Of a stretch of DNA of 64,000 nt, positions 22,448 to 35,100 are shown piece after piece. The translations under genes and the position numbers were made by a program. Every line of letters begins with the position of its first letter. The first letter of the stretch is position 1. Below the pieces are notes generated by a model. That model made no database searches. It was not told where the DNA came from and was given only the letters and a program-made list of their open reading frames with translations. Source of the DNA: Nicotiana tabacum (taxonomy: Eukaryota; Streptophyta; Magnoliopsida; Solanales; Solanaceae); assembly GCF_000715075.1 (NCBI RefSeq), contig NC_134089.1:109499157-109563156 (forward strand). Direction: 5' to 3'.

Positions 22448-23757
22448 ACTTGTCACGACCCAAAAATCCCTGCGAAGGAGTCGTGATGACACCTAGTCTT
22501 TAAACTAGGTAAGCCTAACATAAATTGAAGTAACATTGATGCTTACTAACTTTAAATTAACCAACTCTGAATAAATTCAAAATTTCCAAAACCAGTGGTA
22601 CAAGTCACAAGCCTATCTAAGAGTAATTACACAAAGTAATACATCACTTCCCCGAAACAAAGGAGCAAATGGAAATAAATACAAATGGAGGTGAATCCAA
22701 GACCTGCAAATGCTATAGCAGGTTTACCTTGAGTCTCCACCGTGACGACCAGCACAACTACTATCAATCCACCTGGATCTATACACAAAAAATGTACAGA
22801 AGTGTAGTATGAGCACACCATGGCGGTGATCAGTAAGTATTAAGACTAACCTCGGTGAGGTAGTGACGAGGAACAGTCGGGAAATCTACTGGTCAAATAA
22901 AATTATCAGGATATGATAATAAAACATCAAGATAAAGATAACGAAGTAATATCAAGTGCGGAGAGAAAATCCAAGTACAAACAATATAAACAATAAAGGG
23001 AGAACACGGATAGTAACAAATAGAAATCAAGTAAATCAGATAACCCAAGCAATTCAACACTGATATAACAGAGACGGAGAAAAGTAAGAATGTATCCAAT
23101 TAAAGAAAATAATGTCAACTCAATCAATCACATCATGTTTAATACATCATCCCGATCATTTTAATCCTCGATTTCTCATATCATAATATCAACTTTCGAA
23201 CTTTCAGCACATATGGCACCTTGTGCCCACATATTTTCCATCTCACTCTTAACAACAAAATACACATGATATACAATACAAAATGTCCTTACAAATGTAC
23301 TTAAGATGTTGATGAAGTCCTATTTACATAAAACAAATAAAATTATTATTTCTAAATAAACTTGGAAAAATCGGCGAGAAAAGATGAAGTTGTTTTTAGA
23401 AATCATTCAAGTAAGAAAGTACCCCTTTCAATTTAAAATACAACCTCGGAAGAATTATTACCTTTAATAGGGGAGTTTGTAACTTAAAACTTAGTAGAAA
23501 TTCCTTTTTAAGAAACTTTCAAAAAGGAAATTTAACCGAGTAACTAAATGAATTGAAGATGAAACAATTATTGAAATTTGAAGTATTTAAAAATATGATG
23601 GGGTTCCTTCACAAAGTGTCACGACGGTAAAGGAATTTGAGCAGTTAGAACACTTGAATTGGTAACAACAACTAACATAGAAAACCGGAGGTGCACGACA
23701 CCAAAATCTAATTACTAACAAGGATAAGGAAACCAAACAGAGAATTTCACTTTCATT

Positions 23758-24062
23758 TCATATCTTGTTGCAGGCGTGCAACTCGATCCCATTTCTCATG
23801 TCTCGTTGCAGGCGTGCAACCCACTCCCATTTCATATATCTCGTTGTAGGCGTGTAACCCGCTCCCATGCATAGATCTCGTTGCAGGCGTGCAACCCGAT
23901 CCCATTTCATATATCTCGTTGCAGGCGTGCAACCCGCTCCCATTTCATATATCTCGTTGCAGGCGTTCCACCCGCTCCCATTTCATATATCTTGTTGCAG
24001 GCTTGCAACCCGCTCTCATTTTATATATCTTGTTGCAGGCGTGCAACCTGCTCTCATTCACA
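23758..24062 (-). repeat. Tandem array in X 5' LTR, 38-bp unit, 8 copies
   Basis: Same unit as 14010-14348, one copy fewer. Most copies keep GTTGCA/TGCAAC; three show stem changes. Confidence 0.9.
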
Positions 24063-25100
24063 AATCATCATCAATCACAAAAGAATCCCGACAAGGGAAC
24101 AATAGTATAATAACAATATCCCGCCAATGGAAACAATATGTAAATAATAAGAGTCACGGAAAAATAAAGAAGCACGATAACCTCAACAAACAACAAGACA
24201 TAATAAGCACGTGATAATTACACCGGTAACCACAACAATTGGACATGTAACATATTTGCACGAAGTCATAGAGGAACTCACAATCAAGAAGTATCAAAAC
24301 AAAAAGAAAGGCAATCACTTCAATTAAGGCAATTAAGGGTCTATGTAACACGTAAGAATTAAAGGAGAGCTAACAACGTTATATGGAGCATATAGAGGCA
24401 ATTTAAGCAATTAGGAAACCTAATCATAACGAGATATTTTCCAAATAAGGACCTAAGAACCCTAGAGGAAAATTTTCCATAAATAAGTCCGAGCACACAC
24501 TCGTCACTTCGCATGCATGGACTATAATTAGCATAGAAGACTCAATTCCTAAGGGGAAGTCCCCCACACAAGGTTAGGCAAGATACTTACCTCAAAGATG
24601 ACAAACTAATACTATATAATGCACATATCGGGTGAAAAGACCTCCGGACGGCGCAAATCTAACCAAATTAACTTCAAAGCACAAACGAAACACATAAGAA
24701 ACTGTTTCAGACCAAAAAGTCTCAATCTTTAACAAAATCCAAAATTCGGCCCAAAAGTGGACCCCCGGGCCCGCACCTCAGAACCCGACAAATTTTACAA
24801 AAACTGAATACCCATTCCAATGTGAGTTCAAATACAAAATTTATTAAATTCTGATACCATTTGGCCGCTCAAATCATGATTTTTTCATTTTAAAAATATT
24901 CTTCAAAAACCAACATTTTCCTCAACTAAATATCACAAATCAAATGATAAAAATGAAGACAAATTCATGGAATATGATCAATTCTAAGTTAAGAACACTT
25001 ACCCAATCGTTTTGTTTGAAAAACCATCAAGGAATCACCCAAAACCGAGCTCTAAAACTCCAAAAATATTAAAAATGGCCTAAACCTTGATTTGGAAAAC

Positions 25101-25456
25101 TTATATTCTGCCCAGATATTAAAGCATCACGAACGCGAAGAAGGGCTCGCGTTCGCGAAGAAGAGAAGAATGAGGCTGCCTAAAAGTCCCTATACGAACG
25201 CGAGTGAAGGGACGTGATCGCGAAGAGTAAGAAATAGAAGCTACGCGAACGCGGGAATAATGTCGCGAACGCGAAGAATAAATAGCCACCAACCTCCAAC
25301 TCCTAATTTCTACTATACGAACACGATGGAGGGGCTGCGGACGCGAAGAAGGGGAAGGCAGACCTTCGCGAATGCGACAGGTTGAATACGAACGTGAAGA
25401 AGAAATAACTCACCTTCCAAAGTAATACTACGTGAACGCAAAGTCAAGGACGCGAA
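25101..25456 (-). promoter_or_regulatory. X 5' LTR promoter region: TATA-like site and GCGAACGCG word cluster
   Basis: Counterpart of 18594-18958. Words such as ACGCGAAGAAG and TCGCGAACGCGAAG on the plus strand lie upstream (in sense) of GCAGAATATAA. Confidence 0.55.
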
Positions 25457-26174
25457 CATGATAATGGAAACCAGATGACAGATTCAACAGTTTAAAATAG
25501 GGGGAAATGACTCATAGCCCACCCAAAACACACCTGAGGCCCCTCGGGACCCTGTCCAAACACACAAACAAGTCATATGACCTAACACGAACTCGCTCGA
25601 GGTCTGGAATCACATCAAACAATGCCGAAACAACGAATCACACTATGAATCAAACTTGGGAACTTTCAAACCTTCCAACTTCCAAATCTCGTGTCGAAAC
25701 CTATCAAATCAACACGGAATGATGTCAAATTTTGTAGACAAGTCCAAAATGACATAACAGAGTTGTTCCAACTATCGGAATCACATTCCGACCCTAATAT
25801 CAAAAAAGTGAACTATGGGTCAAACTTTTCCATTTTCCAAACTTCAACTTTTTCAATTTTCGCCGAAACGCCTCAAATTACCCTACGGACCTCCAAATTC
25901 GAATCCGGACGTGCCTAAGTCCAAAATCACCATACGAAGCTGTTAAGATCATCCACGACTCATTCTGGGGCCGTTTACCCAAAAGTCCAATTCCGGTCAA
26001 ATTATCACCGTTTAAACTTCCAAAACTAGTTTCCTTCTTCCAATTTGACTCTGAATCATCCGTTAACTAAATTCAACCATGCACGCAAGTCAATACACAT
26101 ATTATGAAGCTGCTCGAGACCTCAAACTACAAAACTGGGTGCAGTTGCTCAAAACGACCAGTCAGGTCATTACA

Positions 26175-26897
26175 ATGAGGTAGCCCGAGGGGTTGGTTCT
26201 ATTGATATTTTGCCCGTGGGGCAGTTTATGGTACATGTCTTGCCCGAGGGGTTGTTTACATTGCTACCATTTTTACTCACTATTTCATTTGTTTTTTGAA
26301 ACTATTGAAAGATGTTTTTAAAAGAAAAGGTTTTTTATACTGAAACTGAGTTTGTTTTACGAGATAATTGATTTTAGTACTGTTTTAGAAAATGTACTGT
26401 ATTTGTTGTTGTGCTATGACATGGAATTATTTGTTTTCTTATTGCTCAGTTTGCATTTACTTTTATTAGTTACTGAGTTTGCGTACTCACATTACTCCCT
26501 ACACCTTGTGTGCAGATCTAGGAGTTGCGAGTCTTGATAATGAGCGCTAATCGTTCATTCAGCAGGTCTTGGAGTCGACAAGGAAGCTGCATGGCATTCG
26601 CAGCCCTGTTCTTCTCCCTCATATCTTTCCTAGATTATATTAGTATTATCTTCCAGACTTTGTTAGCCTTTATTCTACTTAGACGTATCTTGTAGTTGCT
26701 TGTGACTTGTGACACCCCGATGTCGGGCTTGTGTTATTTTCTTCCACACTAGTTATTTAGACTCATGTTATGAGATATTATCAATTAATAGCTTAAAACT
26801 ATCTTTTATAATTTTATAGTTTGAATTGAGAATTGTGTCGGCTGGCCTAGTTTCACGTAGGCGCCATCACGATCGGGTCAATTTTAGGGCCGTGACA
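26175..26897 (+). mobile_element. Element A 5' LTR, 3' portion
   Basis: Aligns with about 51212-51955 in the 3' LTR. The 3' LTR has one extra copy of a 35-bp GGTTCTATTGATATTTTGCC unit. Ends GGGCCGTGACA next to the primer site. Confidence 0.88.
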
Positions 26898-26900
26898 AGT

Positions 26901-26912
26901 TGGTATCAAAGC
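26901..26912 (+). other. Primer binding site of A (one mismatch)
   Basis: TGGTATCAAAGC, a G-to-A variant of TGGTATCAGAGC, three bases after the LTR. Confidence 0.85.
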
Positions 26913-27098
26913 CCTGGTTACATAGGTCTCACGATTCATAAGTGGGTATAGTAGAGTCTCGTGGATCGGTACGGAGACGTCTGTACTTATCCTCGGGAGG
27001 CTGCAGAATCTTTAGGAAAAAATTCATATTATTAAATTCCTGTCGTGCGAATCTGTTGATTCTGGTAACTAAACTTTTGTAATTCTATTCTCTCACAG

Positions 27099-28430
27099 AT
27101 GGTAAGGACACGTGCTACCGATCTGGATGGACGACAAATAGTACCACCAGTTGGAGACAATAAAGGCCGAGGATGCGGTCGAGGCCGTGGTAGGGGAAGG
27201 GGTGTAGCCGGTACAACAGCTAAGGCAGTACCTACAGATCCACCAGCCACCCCAGTTATGGACGCTCCAGCAGTACTAGCTCAGGCACCGGCTGTGCCTA
27301 TTGTTATCCCAGGATTTCAGGAGGCCCTGGCCCAGATTCCATCAATGTGCACTGGCCTGGCTCAGGCGGTCTCAATTACTACGACCACAACTACTTCTCA
27401 GGCCGGGGGAGGCACTCAGACTCCCGCCGCTCGCATACCTAAGCAGGTTGTGCAGGGACTTTAGACACTGGGGGGCACCTCCAACTCTGCCGGTTGCAGC
27501 GTCTCAGGACTGTGTAGCTCCTGTTATGCCAAAAGATGAGCAACACAGGTTGGAGAGGTTTGGTAGACTTCAGCCTCCGTCATTTAGTGGTGCTGAGGGT
27601 GAGGATGCACAGGGTTTCTTGGATAAGTGTCAGAGAATGCTTCGGACCGTAGGTATTCTGGAGACCAGTGGGGTCTCGTTCACTACATTTCAGTTCTCCG
27701 GGGATGCACTTAGTTGGTGGGAGGCTTACGAGAGACGTAGGCCGGTTGGCACAACATCCCTTTTATAGCAGCAGTTCTCCGTTCTCTTTCTGGAGAAGTC
27801 TATACCTGAGTCTCATCGAGAGGAGCTGCACAGGCAGTTCGAGCAGCTTCGTCAGGGTGATAGATCTATTCCACAGTATGAGATGCAGTTCTCTGAGTTG
27901 GCTCATCATACAGTCTGGTTGGTTCCCACATACCGATAGAGAATTAGGAGGTTTATAGATCTCCTCGGTTTTCAGTTTCGATTGCTCATGACCAGAGAGA
28001 GAGTATCTGGTGCTACCCTTGATAAGGTTGTTGACATAGCTCGATAGATTAAGATGGTTCGTGGCGGCCTCATGGTCAGGGTGGATTCAGTGGTGCTCCT
28101 CATAGGGGTCAGTTTCAGCACGGTAGAGTCCGTCCATTCAAGCATGCTCAGTTGGCTCGCCCAGCTTATCGTGGGGCATCATCGGGCCATGGTTATCACA
28201 GTTCTCATCTGGGCCATTCCTCACTTTGTGCCCTTCCACCCTACAGTTTGTCCCGTGCTCCATCAGTTCAGGGATATTCCATGCTAGGTTCTTCTGCTAG
28301 TCATCACGGTGCTAGGGGTTCCCTTTAGTCCCCGTCTCCAGTTCCAGGGGGTTGTTATGAGTGTGGAGAGTTGGGTCATATGTGGAGGCAGTGTTCTCGT
28401 CGTCTTGGGGGTCCGTCTCAGTAGAGGAGT
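27099..28430 (+). pseudogene. gag: gag of element A, with CCHC zinc knuckle
   Basis: Encodes the capsid-like protein of the retroelement. The start MVRTRATDLDGRQ is followed by an Arg/Gly-rich tract and stops at 27464. Coding similarity continues in another frame (PPSFSGAEGEDAQGFLDKCQ, then SWWEAYERRRPVG), typical of the plant Ty3/gypsy gag domain, with in-frame stops near 27765 and 27937. The zinc knuckle CYECGELGHMWRQC (C-X2-C-X4-H-X4-C) is intact at 28353-28394. At least one frameshift and several stops, several explained by G-to-A change, make it non-functional. Confidence 0.85.
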
Positions 28431-28599
28431 CAGCCATCGACTTTAGCACCGGTTACTTCACTACCCACCCACCTAGCTAGGGGTAGAGCGCAGTCAGCTA
28501 GAGGTTGCCCTAGAGGGGGAGGTCGATCCGATGGTGGTCAGGCCTATTTCTATGCACTCCCAGCTAGACCCGATGCTATTGGTTCAGATGCTGTGATTA

Positions 28600-29295
28600 T
28601 AGGTATTGTCTCAATTTTCCACAAAAGCCTCTATATTATTTGATCCTGGTTCCACTTTTTCATATGTGTCATCATATTTTGCTCGTTCTTTGGATAAACC
28701 CATGAGTCTCTTGTTTCATCTATTTTTGTATCTACTCCTGTAGGCGATACCGTTATTATGGACCGTGTATATCGATCGTGTGTGGTGACTATTGGGGGTT
28801 TGGAGACCCGAGTGGACCTTTTGTTGCTTTGTATGGTGGACTTTGATGTGATATTGGGCATGAATTAGTTATCTCTGTGTCGTGCTATTTTTGACTGTCA
28901 TGCTAAGACAGTGACGTTGGCTATGCCAGGTGTGCCACGGATTGAGTGGCGAGATTCGACTGATTTTGTTCCCAGTAGGGTGATTTTATTTTTGATGACC
29001 CAGCAGATGGTTGGGAAGGGTTGTCTTTCTTACTTAGCCTTCGTGAAATGTAAGTGCAGAGAGTCCTACCATTGATTTTATCCCAGTAGTGAGGAACTTT
29101 CCGGATATGTTTCCTGCAGAGCTGTTGGGCATGCCATCGGATAGGGATATTGTCTTTGTATTGATTTGGTACTGGGCACTCAGTTTATTTCTATTCCACT
29201 GTATCGTATGGAACCGACAGAGTTGAAAGAGAAGCTTCAGGAACTCCTTGATATGGGGTTTATTCCGCCTAGTGTGTCGCCTTGGGATACGCCTG
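28600..29295 (+). pseudogene. pol: Protease and start of RT, element A
   Basis: The aspartic protease active site reads LFDPGSTFSYVSS (Asp codon at 28642-28644) with DVILGM about 200 bp later, followed by a TAG. The sequence between protease and RT (AMPGVPRIEW, then FPDMFP) is present with frame breaks. The RT approach ends at 29295 where B is inserted, and resumes at 46281. Confidence 0.8.
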
Positions 29296-32053
29296 TGTAA
29301 CTACCCGACCGGTCGTTGAGAGCTTTTGCACTTTGCCCACGAGTTCTCAGGAATGACTAGACGTGTGATGTATTTTAACTTATGTAAATCGTCGGTTTTG
29401 GTTTTCAGGGTAATCAGAATCAATTTGGAAGAACAGTTCTTAGTTTGAAGCTTGAAATTTGAAAGGTTTGACTTAATGGTATATGATCTAGGATCAGAAT
29501 TTTTATGATTTGGTTAGCTCCGTTAGGTGATTTAGGACTTAGGAGCGTGATCGAAATGCATTTTGGAGGTCCGTGGAAGGTTTAGGCTTGAATTGGCGAA
29601 ATTGAGATTTTGGCGCTTTCCGGTTGATAGGTGATATTTTGATATAAGGGTCGGAATAGAATTCCAGAAGTTGCAGTAGTTCCGTTGTGACATTTGGGAT
29701 TTATGTGCAAAAATTTCAGGTCATTCGGACGCGGTTTGGTATACTTTTTGATCGAAAGCGTAATTCGGAAGATTTTGGAAGCTTCGGCTTAAATCTGGTG
29801 CATTTTGGCGATTCGATGTTGTTTGAGGTATTTTGAAGATTGGTACAAGTTTGAATGGTGGTATGTGACTTGTTTGTGCTTTTGGTTGAGGTCCCGGGGG
29901 CCTCGGGGTGATTCCGTATGGGTGACAGAAGAATTAGAATTGAGTTTTTGTAGCTGAAGCATTTGGTTTCTATCATCACCACACATGCGGTTGGGAGGCC
30001 GCAAGTGCGATGATCGCAGAAGCGGAAGTCGGCCGCATATGTGGCCAAGAGGAAGCCTTTAGGAACCGCAGAAGCGGTGAAGTGGGTTCACATGCGGTAG
30101 TGCAGGTGCGAGTTTTTAACCGCAGATACGGAGATTGTCATTTTAATGAAAACCGCAGATGCGGTGGAATAGTCATAGAAGCGGGACCGCAGGTGCGAAA
30201 ATACCTGGTCCAGAAAGTATATAATGTTCCTTCGTGAATTTTTTCTAAGTTCTCCATTTTTGAAGACGGGAAGCGAGCTAGGACAGTGAATTCAAGGGAA
30301 AATCGAAGAGAATCAGTTAGGTAAGTTCCCTGAGCTTCATTACTCATGTTTATGATCATTTTTCCATTGCTTAATCATGGTATTAGTGGAAATTAAGGAA
30401 GAAAATTGAGGGATTAGGGCTTGAGATTAAGAGACCTTTGAGTGGGGATTTGAGGGGCCATTTGAGGTCTGATTTTGATGTTCTTGATATGCATAGACTC
30501 GTGAGAGGATGATGATTCCATTGTTAATTTTATCGGATTTCGAGACCTTGGCCCGGAGGGCCGGGTTTGAGCAATTTCGGGATTTTTGATGTAAATTGGA
30601 TATTTTCGAGGGGGCTTTGTTCCCTTAGCATATTTTAATGATTATGTATTGATTGTGGCTAGATTTAGAGCATCTAGAGGTCGATTCGTGAGGGCAAAGG
30701 CATCGCGAACTAGAGTTTTCTCCGGATCGAGGGGAGTAATGATTGTAAATGATGTCCTAAGGGTATGAAACCCCGGATTTGCACATCTTTGTGCTTTTTT
30801 GAGGTGACACACATGCTAGATGACGAGCGTGAGGTCGTGCACTATTGGGGATTGTGACCTAGTCCATCACGAATGATTGTTTTATCGCATATTTGATTGA
30901 AAATTATTTGCTATCATCTTATTTTGGGCGGAATGCCATATTTGGGCCTAGTGCCAACTATTTGAACCCTTATGGGATATTTACTGATATTTCCTCATTG
31001 TTTTGACTTTAAACTTGTACTCATTCATGTTATATTCTACTAGTTTTAAAACCCAGCCACGTTTACTCCATTTTAATATATTAAATGATATTTTGGGTTG
31101 AGCATCATGTTTTACGGTTGCCCGAGTGGCTTATGTGATTTTGACTGAGTAAGGCCGAGGGCCTGTGCTGTGAGGATACTTTTGGGTCGGGCTACATGCC
31201 GTGAGGTGGCTTGATACTTTTGTACGCCACGAGGTGGCTTGTCGATATGAGGCCGAGAGCCTAGTGATGATGCCACGAGATGGCTTGATATTGCGCTTAG
31301 GCCGTAAGGGACCCCTCCAGGAGTCTGCACACCCCCAGTAAATGCGGGTACCCATGTGATGTGAGATGTAGCCCGAGGGGCTGGTATTGTTTTGAGATAT
31401 TTCCCGAGGGGCGAACCTTTATGTGCTTATTCTTCTTAATTACTTGTCTTTTACCTGTTTAATTGTTGAAAAAGGATTTTCATGAAGTATAAGTTGAATT
31501 AAAAGGACTTTCACATGTCTTTACTAATTTATTATTTTTACTGGTTAAACTGCTTCATTATAGCCGATAATGTGCCTTAGGTGATTTCTTGCTTTCAGCC
31601 TTTATTTATGATTCTTACTCACTAAGTTGGAGTACTCACTTTACTCCCTGCAACCTGTGTGCAGATTCAGGCATTGCTGATCCTGCCAGTGCGAGTTGAG
31701 AGCTCCCAGCAGACTTCGGAGTCCATGAGGTAGCTACTTAGCGTGCGCAATCCCGTGTTTCTCCCCCTTTATCCTTTATATCTCTTTATCAGACATTTTG
31801 TAATAGCTTATAGACTTTTCAGATTTGTATTAGGATTGATAGATGCTCATGACTAGTCACACCCCGGTATCGGGCTGTGTGGGGTTGTATTTCCGAGAAT
31901 TATGCTATTATCTGCTACTTTGAGATTCTATTTATTATGCTTTAGACTTATTTCTTATGGTTTAATTGGTAAAAATTAAAATAGGAAGTGTCGGCTAGCC
32001 TTGTCTTCACGAGAGGCTCCATCATGACCGGGTCCGGGTTTAGGGTCATGACA
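29296..32053 (+). mobile_element. Element B LTR1 (2758 bp)
   Basis: Starts TGTAACTACCCG, ends GGGTCATGACA. Contains the word cluster (29980-30200), TATA box (30218-30224), and the 31648-31664 hairpin (CTGCA/TGCAG). Confidence 0.9.
29980..30224 (+). promoter_or_regulatory. B LTR1 promoter: CCGCAGATGCGG-type cluster and TATA box
   Basis: About ten words like CCGCAGATGCGG, CGCAGAAGCGG and CCGCAGGTGCG lie directly upstream of TATATAA (30218-30224). The same layout is at 37066-37281 in LTR2 and 44119-44371 in LTR3. Confidence 0.6.
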
Positions 32054-32056
32054 AGT

Positions 32057-32068
32057 TGGTATCAGAGC
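32057..32068 (+). other. Primer binding site, B interior 1
   Basis: TGGTATCAGAGC, perfect. The leader that follows (GGTTACATAGGTCTCAC, then AGTAGAGTC) is shared with A and with B interior 2. Confidence 0.9.
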
Positions 32069-34639
32069 CTAGGTTACATAGGTCTCACTAGTCATAAGCA
32101 GGTTTAGTAGAGTCTTGTGGATCGGTACAGAGATGTCTGTACTTATCCTCGATAGACTGTAAAACCTTTAGGAAAAACTTTGAATTCTTGAATTCTTATC
32201 GTGCGTCCTTGATTCAGCTTGAAATATAACTCTTTTAATTCCTTCCACACGTTTGCATGCGCATATGAGCACTCTATATCGGATGTGCATCGATGGATTA
32301 TGATTCCCTAATCGAGGGGCAGGATGTGATCTCTGTGTGTTGATGTTGGGCCAGCCTAGAGTACTCGAGGCTGAATATTTGCCTATAACTTGAGCTCTGA
32401 GCTGTTGATTGCATGAGCACGTGCTTCTGGATCTACATGTGCTGTTGTGTCTCTATTAAGGGAAGTAATGACTGGATAGTTACGTGATGAGTGTTATGTG
32501 ACTGCAAGATATATTCGTATGATTTGGAAGTGACGAGAAGGGTCTGCTGGAGGATAGAAGTACTATTACGTACTTGATTTTCATCTTGATTTGAGGTATA
32601 GCCCCAAGTTATGGGCGTGTGAAGAGTCTTTTCATGATTCCTAGTTGGGAGTGAAGTAAATTTCATGTTGCGGAATGAGTTTAGACTCAGGAAGACTAAG
32701 TGACAGCATAATGTTTATGTCGGTGGAAGGTATACAGAAATGTTAGTTTAAGGCAAAAGAGGTGGGTTATCTCCTGCGAAGTGTTCTGAAGTTGTGTGAT
32801 CCTTATGTTGACTGTTAGAAGATCTCATTTACAAGTGAAATATATGTGTTGAAACTTAAATTTAGGTCGCTTAAGAGAGTGGGCTTGACTATTGCTAGGA
32901 TGAATGCGAGATTCGCAGAAGATTTAAAGTACTAGATGGTCTGTGTTTCCCGAGCTTATGAAGAATTGAGTTTAAATCTCACTATAGTATCATGGCAGTA
33001 ATAGAGTATACGCGTTATGAGTTAATGTGTGTGCGTTTTGATCTATGGCTTCGAACCAAGTGGGGGAATTTGCTATTGAGTTGTTGATTGCATAGTTATG
33101 TGCTATGTTGGTTCCAGTTTGAGGCGTGCTGGTGAATCAGTATGGCTTGCGGAGATTCAGACCAAGGATGGCTCAAGTTAAGGAAAATTTTTCGACTAAG
33201 GTAAGGTTATATTATGCTTCATAGGTGTGTGACAATCACGGAATGTCTCGAGTGGTTATTGGTAAAGGGCGTGTGGTGCATAGAACAAGAAGTTGTTTGG
33301 TTGCATTAAGGTAAGGTATGTGGTGTCAGAGTGCTAATGAGGCACAGGTTGTTTGGTTCATTTGATTAGTCTAATTGCGGTTCGAGTAGTGTGGATGACT
33401 CTCGAGAATGCTTCTAATGAGTTTGAGATTTTACATGTAATAATTGGAGATTTTCAAATTGTATAATTTGTTAGAAATGGAGGTTTGCCTTGGAGGGTGT
33501 CAAGATTTGTGGCATTTCTATATCAATTATTGGATTCAATATATATCAGTATCAGGAAAGTGAAGGTAATGGCTTTGGATTCATAGGAAATCTCTTCGGA
33601 GTGGGTATTTTGAATGTGGTGCTTGTGGGAATATTTAAGAGAGTACTCAGCGGCTTATGAGCCCTAGATAGTGTGGTTTTATGCTTGGGCCTCGTGTGGT
33701 GAGTCTGTGTTGAGGATTGCGGTATTATGGCAAGGAGAAGTATCAATTCAAAGGTAATTTGGAAGGAACTAGGACAAATAGGACAGCTTGGTAGTGGATC
33801 GGATCGGTATGGTAAGGATATGATTAGTTCCTTGGGTGTGTACGGGGTAATGAGTTTCTACAGGTATTTCACGGCAATGCTCTTGGGATTTAGCGGCCTG
33901 TATAATTTGGTGGAGTTAGAGGGATTCATTCCTGACGGATTTGGTGTTATGCAAAAGGGAGTCGAAGAGTTCTTGATGATGTCTACCACGGTTAGATGGG
34001 TATATTTTCTGCTTGCGTGAGGAGCATGGGATGTATAGTAATTTTCTTCTAGATGGGATCAACGGAACGTTCTTGGATAGTTAAGTACATAGTTGTTTAT
34101 TGCTCGGAGGGGGATACAAAGTTCTCATGGTTATCTTAGGACGGTATAGTTTATGCGATATGTGGTGTAGGCTTGAGATTTGCATGTGTAAGGTCTTGGT
34201 TCAATTCTGAAGGGAAGGTCATAAAAATCCTTAGGCAGCGAGTAGTTTCATATAATTAGAGAAATGACCTTCAGATAATTAGGAAAATGAGCTTCAGATG
34301 ATTAGGGAAATCATTTACAGAAGATTAAGGAAATGGTATTGCTAATTGGGGTGATTTGATGAGGGTATATGTTCCAGAAAAAGGCAATGTGATTAAGTTA
34401 ATGGTACTTCGGTAGTATTACGACACTCTTTTGTTGGATCGACTTTTGATATTAGAGTTTGCTTGTTGGCATAGAAGAACTATAAGAGTCCTTTTGTGGA
34501 ATGATTGGGTATTGGGGATGTATTGTATATTCGGACGACGGAATTGGGATCAAGTATGGTGATTCGTGTGCTATATGGATTTGGAGACGGGAAGTTCTCA
34601 TAAACAGGTTATGTTGTGGTTGTAGGTCATTCGTATCGA

Positions 34640-35100
34640 CATTGTATAGTGACTATTAGGGTTTGGAGACCCGAGTGGATCTTTTGCTGCTTGGTAGGTT
34701 AGATTATAATGTAATATTAGGTCCAGACTAGTTGTCTCCATGTCGTGTTATTCTGTACTATTGCGCTAAGGCAGCGCGGTTGGCTATGCCGGGAATGCCA
34801 CGGATTGAGTGGTGAGGTTCGATAGATTATGTTCTTTGTAGGGCAGTTTTATATTTTGAAAACCCAGCGGATGGCTGGGAAAGGTTGTCTTGCCTATTTG
34901 CCCCTCGTGATGGATGTCAGTGGAGAGACTCCTACCATTGATTTAGTTCCGATGATGAGGGGTTTTCCGGATATGTTTCCTGTTGCCGGGAAAGTCGCCA
35001 AACGGGGTTGTTGATTTTGATGTCGATTTGGTGCCGGGCACCGTAGCGTATGGCACCGGCGGGGTTAAAGGAGTTGAAGGAACATCTTTAGGAACTCCTT
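34640..35100 (+). pseudogene. Protease-RT linker relic in B interior 1
   Basis: Short traces such as GLETRVDLLLLG, FPDMFPV and ELKEHL in shifting frames match the stretch after the retropepsin domain in A. The catalytic Asp-containing start is missing. Shows that the non-coding interior derives from a pol-bearing ancestor. Confidence 0.6.

Larger units (their letters stand above)
19672..22450 (-). other. Element X interior (2779 bp), non-coding
   Basis: Only short frames, none with gag or pol resemblance. The end next to the 3' LTR resembles the corresponding end of the B interiors (shared GATAGGG, TATG-ATGGT and ACTCTGGGCACGT in order), and the end next to the primer site shares AGCAGGTTTAGTAGAGTC with B. 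X and B therefore appear to be related non-coding elements. Confidence 0.7.
12750..26174 (-). mobile_element. Element X: non-coding LTR retrotransposon
   Basis: Minus-strand order: 5' LTR 26174-22451, primer site 22447-22436, interior 22450-19672, polypurine tract 19680-19672, 3' LTR 19671 to beyond 12750 (interrupted by S and cut at the left by O). The LTR is 3.7 kb and the interior is only 2.8 kb with no gag or pol. It is inserted in the 5' LTR of element A, whose sequence resumes at 26175. The other flank is off the left edge, so the target duplication cannot be checked. Confidence 0.85.
22451..26174 (-). mobile_element. Element X 5' LTR (3724 bp), complete
   Basis: Plus-strand ends TGTCACGACC at 22451 and CATTACA at 26174. 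Uninterrupted counterpart of 12750-19671. Contains the hairpin at 22779-22799, the tandem array at 23758-24062 and the word cluster at 25128-25456. Immediately beyond 26174 the sequence is that of the A LTR. Confidence 0.9.

Noticed and set aside
26175..26897. A as a 5'-truncated element
   Set aside because: The cut coincides exactly with the end of the X LTR, so the missing part is displaced, not deleted.
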